Origin: Rhodoferax sp.
GTDB lineage: Bacteria > Pseudomonadota > Gammaproteobacteria > Burkholderiales > Burkholderiaceae_C
Direction of reading: 5' to 3'
NCBI GenBank assembly: GCA_020048895.1
Contig: JAIFLV010000050.1
Coordinates: forward strand, 1-32,469
Length of the DNA stretch: 32,469 bases
Under the pieces are notes generated by a model, which saw only the letters and a program-made list of their open reading frames with translations, was not told where the DNA came from and searched no databases. A program made the position numbers and the translations under genes. Positions 6,447 to 13,889 of the stretch are shown in pieces (positions within the stretch are counted from its first letter, which is position 1; each line of letters starts with the position of its first letter).

Positions 6447-7250
6447 ATGACAGAACACAAACGCACAGATTTTTCAGACAAACAAAAATCCCTGATTTAC
6501 GAACGAGACCGAGCAATTTGTGCCTTTTCCGGGAAAAGTCTATGGATTCTCGACTATGGAATAAACCCCTTGTGGGATATGGATTGGGCTGATCATATAA
6601 AGCCCTCAAAACGTGGTGGCGAGTCAACGCTTAACAATGGTATTTGTTCTGGGGCTTTTTTTAATTCAAAGAAGCGCGACAACAGTTGGGACAACATTTA
6701 TTTCTTTAAGGATGGCAAGCCGACAAGCCACTACTATTTTGTTCATGGAGAAATTTCGGAAAATCTCGGAAAAATCCTCATCCGCAACAAGTCAATTCAT
6801 TTTTCAGATTGGTATCTGAATAGGGCATTCGCGAGATTCATGCTTATTATTAGACACAACAGACGCAAACAAAAAGGTAAAACGGATGCGCGGGGTGAAG
6901 AATACTACGCAAAGGCTTCTCTGAAAATGTTGAATGAGTGGCGAAAAATCGTTAAGCGCGAGAAGGTAGAAAAACTTGAGGATCGAGGACTTGTGCCAAC
7001 GCCCGCTAATTCTGACCAAAATGAATTACTCTCCCTCAGAGATATTCACACGGTTAAAGAAATTATTGATAAGGCCGCATCTCTATCTCCGATGTACGAA
7101 GCAAGTTGCGACGCTATTAATCGCTTGTCTGAAATCACAACTAAGGATGAAGCAACAAAATTGATGAAAGAAATTGAACATTGCGAAGTCATAAACCATT
7201 TCGTCAAGACTTTTATAATCAAAAACCTTAGATTATTGTTTGTCGACTGA
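6447..7250 (+). CDS. AT-rich HNH-type nuclease candidate
   Basis: A 267-residue protein with a strong start: AGGAGG six bases before ATG 6447. Residues 10-80 carry an HNH-like core: KQKSLIYERDRAICAFSGK, then D49-H50 in WADHIKPSKRGGES, N64-G65, and N73 with K75/K76 in FFNSKKRDN. This matches the DH...N...H/N pattern of a beta-beta-alpha metal finger. The C-terminal two thirds are helical and lysine-rich with no recognised domain (EEYYAKASLKMLNEWRKIVK...). Base composition is clearly more AT-rich than the flanking core genes, pointing to horizontal acquisition. Island context fits a restriction or defence nuclease, but no partner methylase or sensor is obvious; a homing-type or stand-alone nuclease is also possible. 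Confidence 0.7.
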   Translation: MTEHKRTDFSDKQKSLIYERDRAICAFSGKSLWILDYGINPLWDMDWADHIKPSKRGGESTLNNGICSGAFFNSKKRDNSWDNIYFFKDGKPTSHYYFVHGEISENLGKILIRNKSIHFSDWYLNRAFARFMLIIRHNRRKQKGKTDARGEEYYAKASLKMLNEWRKIVKREKVEKLEDRGLVPTPANSDQNELLSLRDIHTVKEIIDKAASLSPMYEASCDAINRLSEITTKDEATKLMKEIEHCEVINHFVKTFIIKNLRLLFVD

Positions 7251-7273
7251 TTGGGTACTCAGCGCATCGGCAT

Positions 7274-7332
7274 GCAGCCCCCGTGGAATATGCGCAACCA
7301 GCTATCAATTCAGGAGTGAAAAGGCTGCCCGC
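7274..7332 (-). repeat. Direct repeat left of the PIN/RHH cassette
   Basis: This 59-bp stretch matches 8151-8209 at 55 of 59 positions, and weaker similarity continues about 14 bp to the left. GCAGCC at one end and GGCTGC near the other form a short inverted pair. Its minus strand carries GATAGCTG..TGCGCATATTCCA, relating it to the dispersed family at 18957-19015. Confidence 0.85.
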
Positions 7333-7395
7333 TGACAGCATCCGGTTCACTCACCCCATTGCAGCCTGCGGTAAACATGCCACGCCCCGTGTCCA

Positions 7396-7641
7396 TCACC
7401 GCTCATCGCCTGGGCGTGGTGGTTCGCCCACAGAGCGTTGCATCAGTTCGTCAAACGCTGCCAAGTCTGCGCGTGCTGAGCGCTGTGAAAAATAGTCGTG
7501 GGCCTGCATCATGGCAACTTTTTCGGCCACCGCAATGCTCACAAACTGATTGATGCTGACACCGTCTTGCTTGCTCAGGCGCTCAACACCGGCGCGAATT
7601 GATCGGGGTAAACGCAGTGGGTAGGTACTTAAATCGCTCAT
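7396..7641 (-). CDS. Ribbon-helix-helix antitoxin of a PIN toxin pair
   Basis: An 81-residue protein. YPLRLPRSIRAGVERLSKQ followed by DGVSINQFVSIAVAEKVAMM (about residues 7-45) is a ribbon-helix-helix fold of the CopG/HicB type: one DNA-contacting strand and two helices. The polar C-terminal tail (ADLAAFDELMQRS...) probably masks the toxin. Its ATG overlaps the toxin stop by four bases (ATGA), and GAGGAG six bases upstream, inside the toxin gene, drives its translation. The order toxin first, antitoxin second is the reverse of vapBC here. It should repress the shared promoter through the palindromes at 8065-8080 (inference). Confidence 0.82.
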   Translation of the reverse strand: MSDLSTYPLRLPRSIRAGVERLSKQDGVSINQFVSIAVAEKVAMMQAHDYFSQRSARADLAAFDELMQRSVGEPPRPGDER

Positions 7642-8057
7642 GGCAGACTCCTCAAAAATTCACCCGGGGTGATAACTTCAACCTGAAACCGCTTCGCAAC
7701 GCCGACAAAGTGCTTTTGATTAAGTGTCAACAAAGCGCGAGCTGATGCATTGACTGCGGCCTCCAATACCAGTTCATCGGCCGGGTCACGCAACTGCGGT
7801 CGCCACAAAAAATGCACCTCAACCGGCTGCACGATGGACGCCAAGCCATCCAGAAACAAGCCGAGCTGCCGCGCGCTCAGGCCCGACGCTTCCAAATGTT
7901 CGGCTCGGGTGCATACCGCCTCGTACTCCATGAACAAGCTGACGCTGGCGGCCAGTGTGATCTGCTCTTGGCGGGCGCGGCGCAGCAAGTCAGCCGAGGC
8001 ACCCGACGGACTGCGCAGGGCCGCAACAATCACATCGGTGTCCAGGACAATTTTCAT
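7638..8057 (-). CDS. PIN-family toxin component (COG1569-like)
   Basis: A 139-residue PIN-domain protein beginning KIVLDTDVIVAALRSPSGAS, as in the PIN family often labelled putative toxin-antitoxin toxin component. Likely metal ligands are D6 and D8, E44 or E46 in LFMEYEAV, and D94/E95 in RDPADELVLEAA. The fourth position is N113 in TLNQKHF, a usual substitution in this subfamily. These proteins are presumed RNases neutralised by the adjacent ribbon-helix-helix protein. No Shine-Dalgarno is visible, so the message may be nearly leaderless; two overlapping palindromes lie 8-23 bp upstream of the start. The two-gene cassette sits between 59-bp direct repeats. Confidence 0.82.
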   Translation of the reverse strand: MKIVLDTDVIVAALRSPSGASADLLRRARQEQITLAASVSLFMEYEAVCTRAEHLEASGLSARQLGLFLDGLASIVQPVEVHFLWRPQLRDPADELVLEAAVNASARALLTLNQKHFVGVAKRFQVEVITPGEFLRSLP

Positions 8058-8064
8058 TACAAAA

Positions 8065-8080
8065 TGATATCACTAGTGAT
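8065..8080. promoter_or_regulatory. Overlapping palindromes, probable operator of the PIN/RHH pair
   Basis: TGATATCA (8065-8072) and ATCACTAGTGAT (8069-8080) are both perfect palindromes and overlap by four bases. They lie immediately upstream of the toxin start at 8057. Ribbon-helix-helix antitoxins commonly bind paired palindromes at their own promoter, so this is the expected autoregulatory site. Confidence 0.55.
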
Positions 8081-8150
8081 GAAGTTCGGCTAAATCCCCA
8101 GACAATCTCTACTTGGTGAGTTCTAGTGAGTTTCTAAGCGAAATCGACCT

Positions 8151-8209
8151 GCAGCCCCCGTGGAATGTGCGCAATCAGCTATCAATTCAGGAGTGACAAG
8201 GCTGCTCGC
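8151..8209 (-). repeat. Direct repeat right of the PIN/RHH cassette
   Basis: Second copy of the 7274-7332 repeat (4 mismatches in 59 bp), in the same orientation, 877 bp away. Its minus strand contains CGCACATTCCA, identical to that block of the 18957-19015 copy, so it belongs to the same dispersed family. Confidence 0.85.
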
Positions 8210-8322
8210 CTACCAGTGCGCCAGTGGGTGTTGTCTGTTCCGAAGCGGTTGCGCAATCTTCTGCACTGCAACTTCGTTGCGGCTCCAGTCTGAACGCTCA
8301 TGTGAAGTTTAACGCCGCGCGT

Positions 8323-8330
8323 TATACAAT
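8323..8330 (+). promoter_or_regulatory. Possible -10 element of higBA
   Basis: TATACAAT contains TACAAT (5 of 6 to TATAAT), 6 nt before the higB ATG at 8337. That would give a very short or leaderless message, consistent with the lack of a Shine-Dalgarno at higB. No clear -35 is seen. Confidence 0.3.
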
Positions 8331-8336
8331 AAAACC

Positions 8337-8615
8337 ATGATTCAGAGTTTCAAATGCGCTGATACCAAAGCCCTGTTTGCTGGCTTGCCGGGTGCCCGGT
8401 TTGCCAATATCCAGGCGGTAGCGGAGCGCAAGCTGCAAATGCTGCACCGGGCCACCCGGCTGGATGACTTGCGCGTGCCGCCAAACAACCGGCTTGAGGC
8501 TTTGAAGTGTGACCGCAAGGGTCAGCACAGCATCCGCATCAATGACCAATGGCGTGTGTGCTTTGTGTGGACTGGAAGCGATGCCCGCGAAGTTGAAATT
8601 GTTGATTACCACTGA
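8337..8615 (+). CDS. higB: HigB-type RelE-superfamily mRNA interferase toxin
   Basis: A 92-residue toxin. The core LKCDRKGQHSIRINDQWRVCF (about 56-76) matches the conserved LxGDRxGxxSIRINxQxRxxF signature of HigB/RelE toxins. It is followed by a hydrophobic strand and the terminal EVEIVDYH. Toxins of this family cut mRNA on the ribosome and are neutralised by HigA. The order toxin then antitoxin, with a 12-bp gap, is typical for higBA. The length is normal for the family and no disruption is seen. Confidence 0.92.
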   Translation: MIQSFKCADTKALFAGLPGARFANIQAVAERKLQMLHRATRLDDLRVPPNNRLEALKCDRKGQHSIRINDQWRVCFVWTGSDAREVEIVDYH

Positions 8616-8627
8616 AGGAATAGAGCC

Positions 8628-8951
8628 ATGGAAACCATTGCCAACGGAATGCGCCCGATTCACCCCGGCGAGGTGCTGCGCGAAGAGTTTTTGCAGCCCA
8701 TGGGAATGACCGCCCACGCGCTGGCAATGGCGCTGCAAGTGCCCGCGCCGCGCATCAATGACATCGTGCGCGAGCGCCGCGCTGTGACGGTGGATACCGC
8801 GCTGCGCATGGCTAAGTACTTTGGCACCAGCGCGGAGTTCTGGATGGGCCTGCAAACCGACTTTGATATGGCCACGGCCCGCGCAACGATGGCGGGCGTG
8901 CTGGCGCGCATTGTTTCGCGTGAGGATGCTGGCGAAGTTGCTCACGGCTGA
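8628..8951 (+). CDS. higA: HigA-type XRE-family antitoxin
   Basis: A 107-residue helix-turn-helix antitoxin. The signature HPGEVLREEFLQPMGMTAHALAMALQVPAPRINDIVRERRAVT covers residues about 12-54, with the recognition helix near PAPRINDIVR. It continues TALRMAKYFGTSAEFWMGLQTDFDM (about 57-81), the standard HigA ending. AAGGA lies about 9 nt before ATG 8628. It binds HigB and should repress the higBA promoter. It ends 51 bp from the convergent mfd gene. Confidence 0.92.
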   Translation: METIANGMRPIHPGEVLREEFLQPMGMTAHALAMALQVPAPRINDIVRERRAVTVDTALRMAKYFGTSAEFWMGLQTDFDMATARATMAGVLARIVSREDAGEVAHG

Positions 8952-8956
8952 GTCTT

Positions 8957-8984
8957 CTGCGGGAGCGGCGAGACCCCGCCGCAG
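8957..8984. terminator. GC-rich hairpin between higA and mfd
   Basis: CTGCGG (8957-8962) pairs perfectly with CCGCAG (8979-8984) around a 16-base loop that has a competing inner stem. It lies between two convergent genes, where a bidirectional terminator is expected. There is no U-tract on either side, so the call is weak. Confidence 0.3.
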
Positions 8985-9002
8985 GTTGGGGTTCACTTCG
9001 AG

Positions 9003-12000
9003 CTACTTCGAAGCGGCGGGAGCAGCAACCACCTCCACAATTGGCTGCCCCAGCGACTTCAAAATATCCCGCACCATCTGCGCCCTGTCTTTTGGCTCTG
9101 GCAACTCGCGCTCGATGCGCAGTTTTTCGTTGCCAGCGAGCTTGATGTGTTTGTGCTTCTGGATCAATCCAATGATCTTCATCGGGTCAATGGGCGGATT
9201 TTTCTCAAAGGTGATGGTGATCACGCCGGGGGCAGCATCGACCTTGAGCACGCCATAGGGCTTGGCCAGCACGCGCAGCCGATGCACGTCGATGAGAGTC
9301 TGCGCCTGGGGCGGCAGTTTGCCGAAACGATCGATGATCTCTTCCAAAAGTTTGTCCACCTGATCGGCGTTCTTGGCGGTTGCGAGTTTTTTGTAGAAAC
9401 TCAAACGCAAATGCACATCGCCACAGTAGTCGTTGGGTAACAGCGCTGGCGCGTGGAGGTTGATATCGGTGGTGACGTTCAGGGGGCTCAGCAAATCCGG
9501 TTCCTTGCCGTTCTTGAGGCATCGCACCGCCTCACTCAGCATCTCGTTGTAGAGCTGAAAGCCCACCTCCAGCATGTTGCCGCTTTGGTGTTCGCCCAGC
9601 ACTTCACCAGCGCCGCGAATTTCCAGGTCGTGCATGGCGAGGTAGAAACCGCTGCCAAGCTCCTCCATCTGCTGAATCGCTTCCAGGCGTTGCCCAGCCT
9701 GTTTGGTGAGTCCTTCGATATCGGGCACCATCAGGTAGGCATAGGCCTGGTGGTGGCTGCGGCCCACGCGGCCACGCAACTGGTGCAACTGCGCCAGACC
9801 GAATTTGTCGGCGCGGCTCATGACAATGGTGTTGGCGGTGGGCACGTCGATGCCGGTCTCGATGATGGTGGAGCACAGCAGCAGGTTGTACCGCTGGGCA
9901 ATGAAGTCGCGCATCACGCTCTCGAGCTGGCGCTCCGGCATCTGACCATGGGCCACGGCAATGCGCGCTTCCGGCAGCAACTCTTCGAGCTTGGCGCGGC
10001 GGTTCTCAATCGTTTCGACTTCGTTGTGCAGAAAATAGACCTGCCCACCACGCTTGAGCTCACGCAGCACCGCCTCACGGATCACGCCGTTGCCTTCTGT
10101 ACGTACAAAGGTTTTGATTGCCAGGCGGCGCTGCGGTGCGGTGGCAATCACGCTCAAGTCACGCAGCCCTTCGAGCGCCATGCCCAGGGTGCGCGGAATC
10201 GGAGTGGCAGTGAGGGTGAGCACATCCACCTCGGCACGCATGGCCTTCATAGCCTCCTTGTGGCGCACACCAAAGCGGTGCTCTTCATCGATGATGAGCA
10301 AGCCCAGGTTCTTAAAGTGCGTGTCCTGGCTCAGCAGCTTGTGGGTGCCCACCACGATGTCGATGGTGCCGTCTGCCAGTCCTTTGAGGGCGGCGGTGAT
10401 TTCCTTGCCAGAACGGAAACGGCTCATCTCGGCAACCTTCACCGGCCACTTGGAAAAGCGGTCCACCAGGGTCTGGTAGTGCTGCTCGGCCAGAAGCGTC
10501 GTGGGCGCGAGGAACGCCACCTGCTTGCCGCCGGTGATGGCAATGAAGGCAGCGCGCAGGGCGACCTCGGTCTTGCCGAAACCCACATCGCCACACACGA
10601 GCCGGTCCATCGGTCGGGGACTGACCATGTCCTGAATCACACAGTGGATGGCAGCGCGCTGGTCGGCCGTTTCTTCAAACCCGAAGTCGTTGGCAAAGGT
10701 CTCGTAATCGGTGGGGGAGTAACGAAATGCGTGCCCTTCGCGCGCGGCACGTCGGGCGTAGATGTTGAGCAGCTCGGCCGCCGAGTCGCGTACCTGCTCG
10801 GCGGCCTTGCGCTTGGCTTTTTCCCACTGACCGCTGCCGAGCTTGTGCAGGGGTGCTTCATCGGCACTCACACCGGTGTAGCGGCTGATCAGCTGCAATT
10901 GACTTACCGGGACATACAGCGTGGCTTTATCAGCGTATTCGAGGTGCAGAAACTCCTGCAACTCGGGATCCCCCGCAGCATCTTTGTTGCCCAGATCCAG
11001 ATTGATCAACCCCTGGTAGCGGCCAATGCCATGGGCCGAGTGCACCACCGGGTCACCAATATTGAGTTCACTCAGGTCCTTGATCAGCGCTTCAACGTCG
11101 CTGACCTGCTCCTGCTTGCGCCGCCTGCGCGCCATGGGTGCCGTCGCAAACAGCTCGGTTTCGGTAATGAGGTCGATGCCCTGTTCCAGCCAGCTAAACC
11201 CGTTGGATAGCCCCGCTGTGGCAATGCCAAACTTCTCTGTGCTCGCCAGGAAGTCATCCAGCGAGTCAAACGCGGGCGGGCTGACGCCCGCATTGCGCAA
11301 AAAATCCAGCAGGCTCTCGCGACGGCCGTCACTCTCGGCGAGTACCAGCAAGCGCTGCTGGGTGTTGCGGGCGTGGGTTTTCAGTCGCAGCAGCGGGTCT
11401 TCCGTGCCCCGTTCCACCGACAGAATGGGCAGTGCTTCCAGTTCCACGTAAGGCGAAACCGCCTCGGCGTCTGCGGCTTTTCTGATGGCGAGTTGTGCAT
11501 AACTATTGGCCTTGGCGAAAAACTGCTCGGTGCCGAGAAACAGCGATTCGGGCGGCAGGGCAGGGCGCTCCGGGTCGCCTTGCACCAGCCGAAAGCGCTC
11601 TTTGGTATCGGTCCAGAAGCGCTGAAACGCGCTTTCCAGATCGCCGTGCAGCACGACGGTGGCGTCTTGGCCCAGGTAGTCAAACACCGTGGCCGTGTCT
11701 TCGAAGAACAGTGGCAAGTAGTACTCGATGCCAGCGGTGGCGACTCCGGCCCCGATGTCCTTATAGATGCGACTCTTGGTGGGGTCACCATCGAGCAGCT
11801 CACGCCAGCGGTTGCGAAAACGCGCGCGCGCCGCGTCGTCCATCGGGAACTCGCGCCCGGGCAGCAGGCGCACTTCAGGCACCGGGTAGAGGCTACGCTG
11901 GCTGTCGGGGTCAAAGGTGCGGATGCTGTCGATCTCGTCGTCAAACAGGTCCACCCGGTAGGGAACAGGCGAACCCATGGGAAACAGATCAATCAGGCCA

Positions 12001-12515
12001 CCGCGCACCGCGTATTCACCGGGGCTGACCACCTGGGTCACATGGCTGTAGCCAGCCAGGGTGAGTTGTGCCTTGAGTTTGGCTTCGTCAAGCTTCTGCC
12101 TGACTTTGAATTCGAATGTGTAACCGGCCAGAAAGCTTGGCGGCGCCAGGCGGTACAGCGCGGTAGTCGCAGGGACAATCACCACATCCGCGCCGGTATC
12201 CTTGTCCCTCTGGCTGATGCGCCACAGCGTGGCCAGGCGCTCGCTGATGAGGTCCTGGTGTGGCGAAAAGGTGTCGTAGGGTAGGGTTTCCCAATCGGGG
12301 AACAGCGCGCAGCGCAAGGTGGGCGCAAAGAAGGCAATTTCTTCGAGCAGGCGCTGGGCATCGCTGGCATCGGCGGTGACGACCGTCATGGGCTTGCCAA
12401 GAGTTTTCTCGCGCAGCCCGAGTTGGGCGAGTAGCAAGGCGTCAGCGGAACCGGCAGGGCGGGGCAGCGTGAAACGCTTGCCCAAAGTGAGTTTGGGTAG
12501 ATCCATGAGAGGCAT
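9003..12515 (-). CDS. mfd: Transcription-repair coupling factor Mfd
   Basis: About 1170 residues, full family length. From the N-terminus there is a UvrB-like module (LFPDWETLPYDTFSPHQDLISERL...), an RNA-polymerase-interacting region (about 480-560, with the GDPVVHSAHGIGRYQGL segment), and a RecG-like translocase. Motif I is GDVGFGKTE (about 642-650), motif II is DEEH (about 741), followed by TATPIPRTLGM and the QLRGRVGRS motif. Mfd removes RNA polymerase stalled at lesions and recruits UvrA. The open frame reaches 12608, but that would run into ispD. The family N-terminus MDLPKLTLGKRF points to ATG 12515 (or 12506), leaving about 23 bp to the divergent ispD. Confidence 0.97.
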   Translation of the reverse strand: MPLMDLPKLTLGKRFTLPRPAGSADALLLAQLGLREKTLGKPMTVVTADASDAQRLLEEIAFFAPTLRCALFPDWETLPYDTFSPHQDLISERLATLWRISQRDKDTGADVVIVPATTALYRLAPPSFLAGYTFEFKVRQKLDEAKLKAQLTLAGYSHVTQVVSPGEYAVRGGLIDLFPMGSPVPYRVDLFDDEIDSIRTFDPDSQRSLYPVPEVRLLPGREFPMDDAARARFRNRWRELLDGDPTKSRIYKDIGAGVATAGIEYYLPLFFEDTATVFDYLGQDATVVLHGDLESAFQRFWTDTKERFRLVQGDPERPALPPESLFLGTEQFFAKANSYAQLAIRKAADAEAVSPYVELEALPILSVERGTEDPLLRLKTHARNTQQRLLVLAESDGRRESLLDFLRNAGVSPPAFDSLDDFLASTEKFGIATAGLSNGFSWLEQGIDLITETELFATAPMARRRRKQEQVSDVEALIKDLSELNIGDPVVHSAHGIGRYQGLINLDLGNKDAAGDPELQEFLHLEYADKATLYVPVSQLQLISRYTGVSADEAPLHKLGSGQWEKAKRKAAEQVRDSAAELLNIYARRAAREGHAFRYSPTDYETFANDFGFEETADQRAAIHCVIQDMVSPRPMDRLVCGDVGFGKTEVALRAAFIAITGGKQVAFLAPTTLLAEQHYQTLVDRFSKWPVKVAEMSRFRSGKEITAALKGLADGTIDIVVGTHKLLSQDTHFKNLGLLIIDEEHRFGVRHKEAMKAMRAEVDVLTLTATPIPRTLGMALEGLRDLSVIATAPQRRLAIKTFVRTEGNGVIREAVLRELKRGGQVYFLHNEVETIENRRAKLEELLPEARIAVAHGQMPERQLESVMRDFIAQRYNLLLCSTIIETGIDVPTANTIVMSRADKFGLAQLHQLRGRVGRSHHQAYAYLMVPDIEGLTKQAGQRLEAIQQMEELGSGFYLAMHDLEIRGAGEVLGEHQSGNMLEVGFQLYNEMLSEAVRCLKNGKEPDLLSPLNVTTDINLHAPALLPNDYCGDVHLRLSFYKKLATAKNADQVDKLLEEIIDRFGKLPPQAQTLIDVHRLRVLAKPYGVLKVDAAPGVITITFEKNPPIDPMKIIGLIQKHKHIKLAGNEKLRIERELPEPKDRAQMVRDILKSLGQPIVEVVAAPAASK

Positions 12516-12538
12516 GATTCTAGAATGGGGACCGTACC

Positions 12539-13261
12539 ATGACCCCAACGCCCTCCCGAGACCCGGTTTTTCAAGCAGTAGCGCCGCGCTACTGGGCGTT
12601 GATTCCATGCGCGGGAAGCGGGTCGCGGGCCGGCACCCCAGGCCCCAAACAGTACCAGCTGGTCGCGGGTCAGCCGATGGTTCTGCACACGCTAGCGGCC
12701 TTTACGCAGGTGACGAAGCTTGCTGGCACCCTGGTGGTTGTGAGCGCTGGGGACACCTTCTTTGATTTTCAAGATGCTAGTGTTTTGGTAGCTGCTTGTG
12801 GAGGATCCACGCGGGCTGCGAGCGTTTTCAATGGTCTTGGTGCACTGTTGCAGAAGGGTGCACTGGGCAACGATTGGGTGCTGGTGCATGATGCGGCGCG
12901 TTGCCTGGTCACCTCGGAGCAGATCGATTCCTTGATCGATGCGTGCCAAGGCGACGGTGTGGGTGGATTGTTGGCGCTCAAGCTTGCGGATACGCTCAAA
13001 CGTGAAGTCGCTGGCCGTGCGGCTGAAACGGTGGATCGCAGCGACAAGTGGCTGGCACAAACGCCGCAAATGTTTCGCATCGCTGAATTGCAGCAAGCGC
13101 TGCTGGCCGCAGGCGACTGTGTCACAGACGAAGCCAGCGCCATGGAGTTTGTGGGAAAGTCGCCCTTGTTGGTGGAGGGCAGTGCACAGAACTTCAAGGT
13201 GACCTACCCCCAGGACTTCGCGTTGGCGCAAGCCGTGCTGGCGTCGCGGCAAATCCGGTAA
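12539..13261 (+). CDS. ispD: 2-C-methyl-D-erythritol 4-phosphate cytidylyltransferase
   Basis: A 240-residue enzyme of the non-mevalonate isoprenoid pathway that joins CTP and MEP to give CDP-ME. It has the nucleotide-binding loop ALIPCAGSGSRAGTPGPKQY (20-39), the VHDAARCLV segment (117-124) and TPQMFRIAELQQALL. DEASAMEF near the C-terminus completes the set. GGGGA seven bases before ATG 12539 supports the start. Residues about 79-88, a variable loop before the GGSTRA segment, are encoded by a half copy of the dispersed repeat. The frame is kept and the overall length is normal, so the enzyme should work. ispF follows after 151 bp. Confidence 0.96.
   Translation: MTPTPSRDPVFQAVAPRYWALIPCAGSGSRAGTPGPKQYQLVAGQPMVLHTLAAFTQVTKLAGTLVVVSAGDTFFDFQDASVLVAACGGSTRAASVFNGLGALLQKGALGNDWVLVHDAARCLVTSEQIDSLIDACQGDGVGGLLALKLADTLKREVAGRAAETVDRSDKWLAQTPQMFRIAELQQALLAAGDCVTDEASAMEFVGKSPLLVEGSAQNFKVTYPQDFALAQAVLASRQIR
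12775..12800 (+). repeat. Half copy of the dispersed repeat inside ispD
   Basis: TGCTAGTG....GGTAGCTGCTTGTG matches the left half of the 18957-19015 element (TGCTATTG....GATAGCTGCT). The right half is absent. It encodes a variable surface loop of IspD. The match is short, so chance similarity remains possible. Confidence 0.45.
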
Positions 13262-13412
13262 TCTGGCGTGGTGCTGGTGGCCATGATGATGGCGTCAGTG
13301 AAAACCCTTGTTCAGGCACGACCATGCCATGTTCTGACCCTGAAGTGTGCGCCAATCGGCCGATAATGGCTCAGCACGGCAAATGCCAGTCGTGACGGAG
13401 CGAGGAGACAGC

Positions 13413-13889
13413 ATGAAGGTGCGCGTGGGTGAGGGATGGGATATTCATGCCCTGGTGGAAGGGCGTAAGCTGATCCTGGGCGGCATCGAGATCGCCTATG
13501 CCAAGGGGCTTTTGGGCCACTCGGATGCCGACGCGTTGTTGCATGCGATCACCGATGCACTGCTCGGTGCTGCGGGGTTGGGAGATATCGGCACCCATTT
13601 TCCTGACACCCAGGCGCAGTTCAAGGGTGCGGATTCATCCAAATTGCTGGCCGAAGTGGCCACGAAAGTGCGCGCGCTGGGATACCAGATTGGTAACGTC
13701 GACAGCACAGTGATTGCACAGGCACCCAAGTTGGCACAGCATATCCCGGCCATGCGCTCCCGTATTGCAGAGGTGCTGGGCATCGGGCTGGACCAGGTCA
13801 ATGTCAAGGCCAAGACGGCCGAAAAGATGGGGCCGGTGGGGGAAGGGCGGGCCATGGAAGCTCGAGCAGTCGTGCTGCTGTGTTTCTAG
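13413..13889 (+). CDS. ispF: 2-C-methyl-D-erythritol 2,4-cyclodiphosphate synthase
   Basis: 158 residues from ATG 13413, which has GAGGAG about 6 bases upstream; an earlier in-frame start at 13347 has no such site and adds a non-homologous extension. Family motifs are GEGWDIHAL (metal ligands D9 and H11), [22 protein letters not shown] (with H34 and H42-type ligands) and [10 protein letters not shown]. The C-terminal [11 protein letters not shown] segment forms the CMP-binding part. It cyclises CDP-ME 2-phosphate to MEcPP, following IspD in the pathway. A GATAAT at 13362-13367 could be a -10 of a local promoter in the 151-bp gap after ispD. Its last codons overlap the next gene by 10 bp. Confidence 0.96.
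   Translation: MKVRVGEGWDIHALVEGRKLILGGIEIAYAKGLLGHSDADALLHAITDALLGAAGLGDIGTHFPDTQAQFKGADSSKLLAEVATKVRALGYQIGNVDSTVIAQAPKLAQHIPAMRSRIAEVLGIGLDQVNVKAKTAEKMGPVGEGRAMEARAVVLLCF

Noticed and set aside
7274..8209. Integron attC sites flanking the PIN/RHH cassette
   Set aside because: The repeats have short inverted ends, but I could not find convincing RYYYAAC and GTRRRRY-type core sites, and no integrase is in the window.
8322..8996. 224-residue minus-strand open frame over higBA
   Set aside because: Both higB and higA are clear on the plus strand; the opposite frame has no family features.
9453..11210. 585-residue open frame on the plus strand inside mfd
   Set aside because: It is antisense to intact Mfd, rich in histidine and glutamine as GC-rich shadow frames are, and has no recognisable domain.
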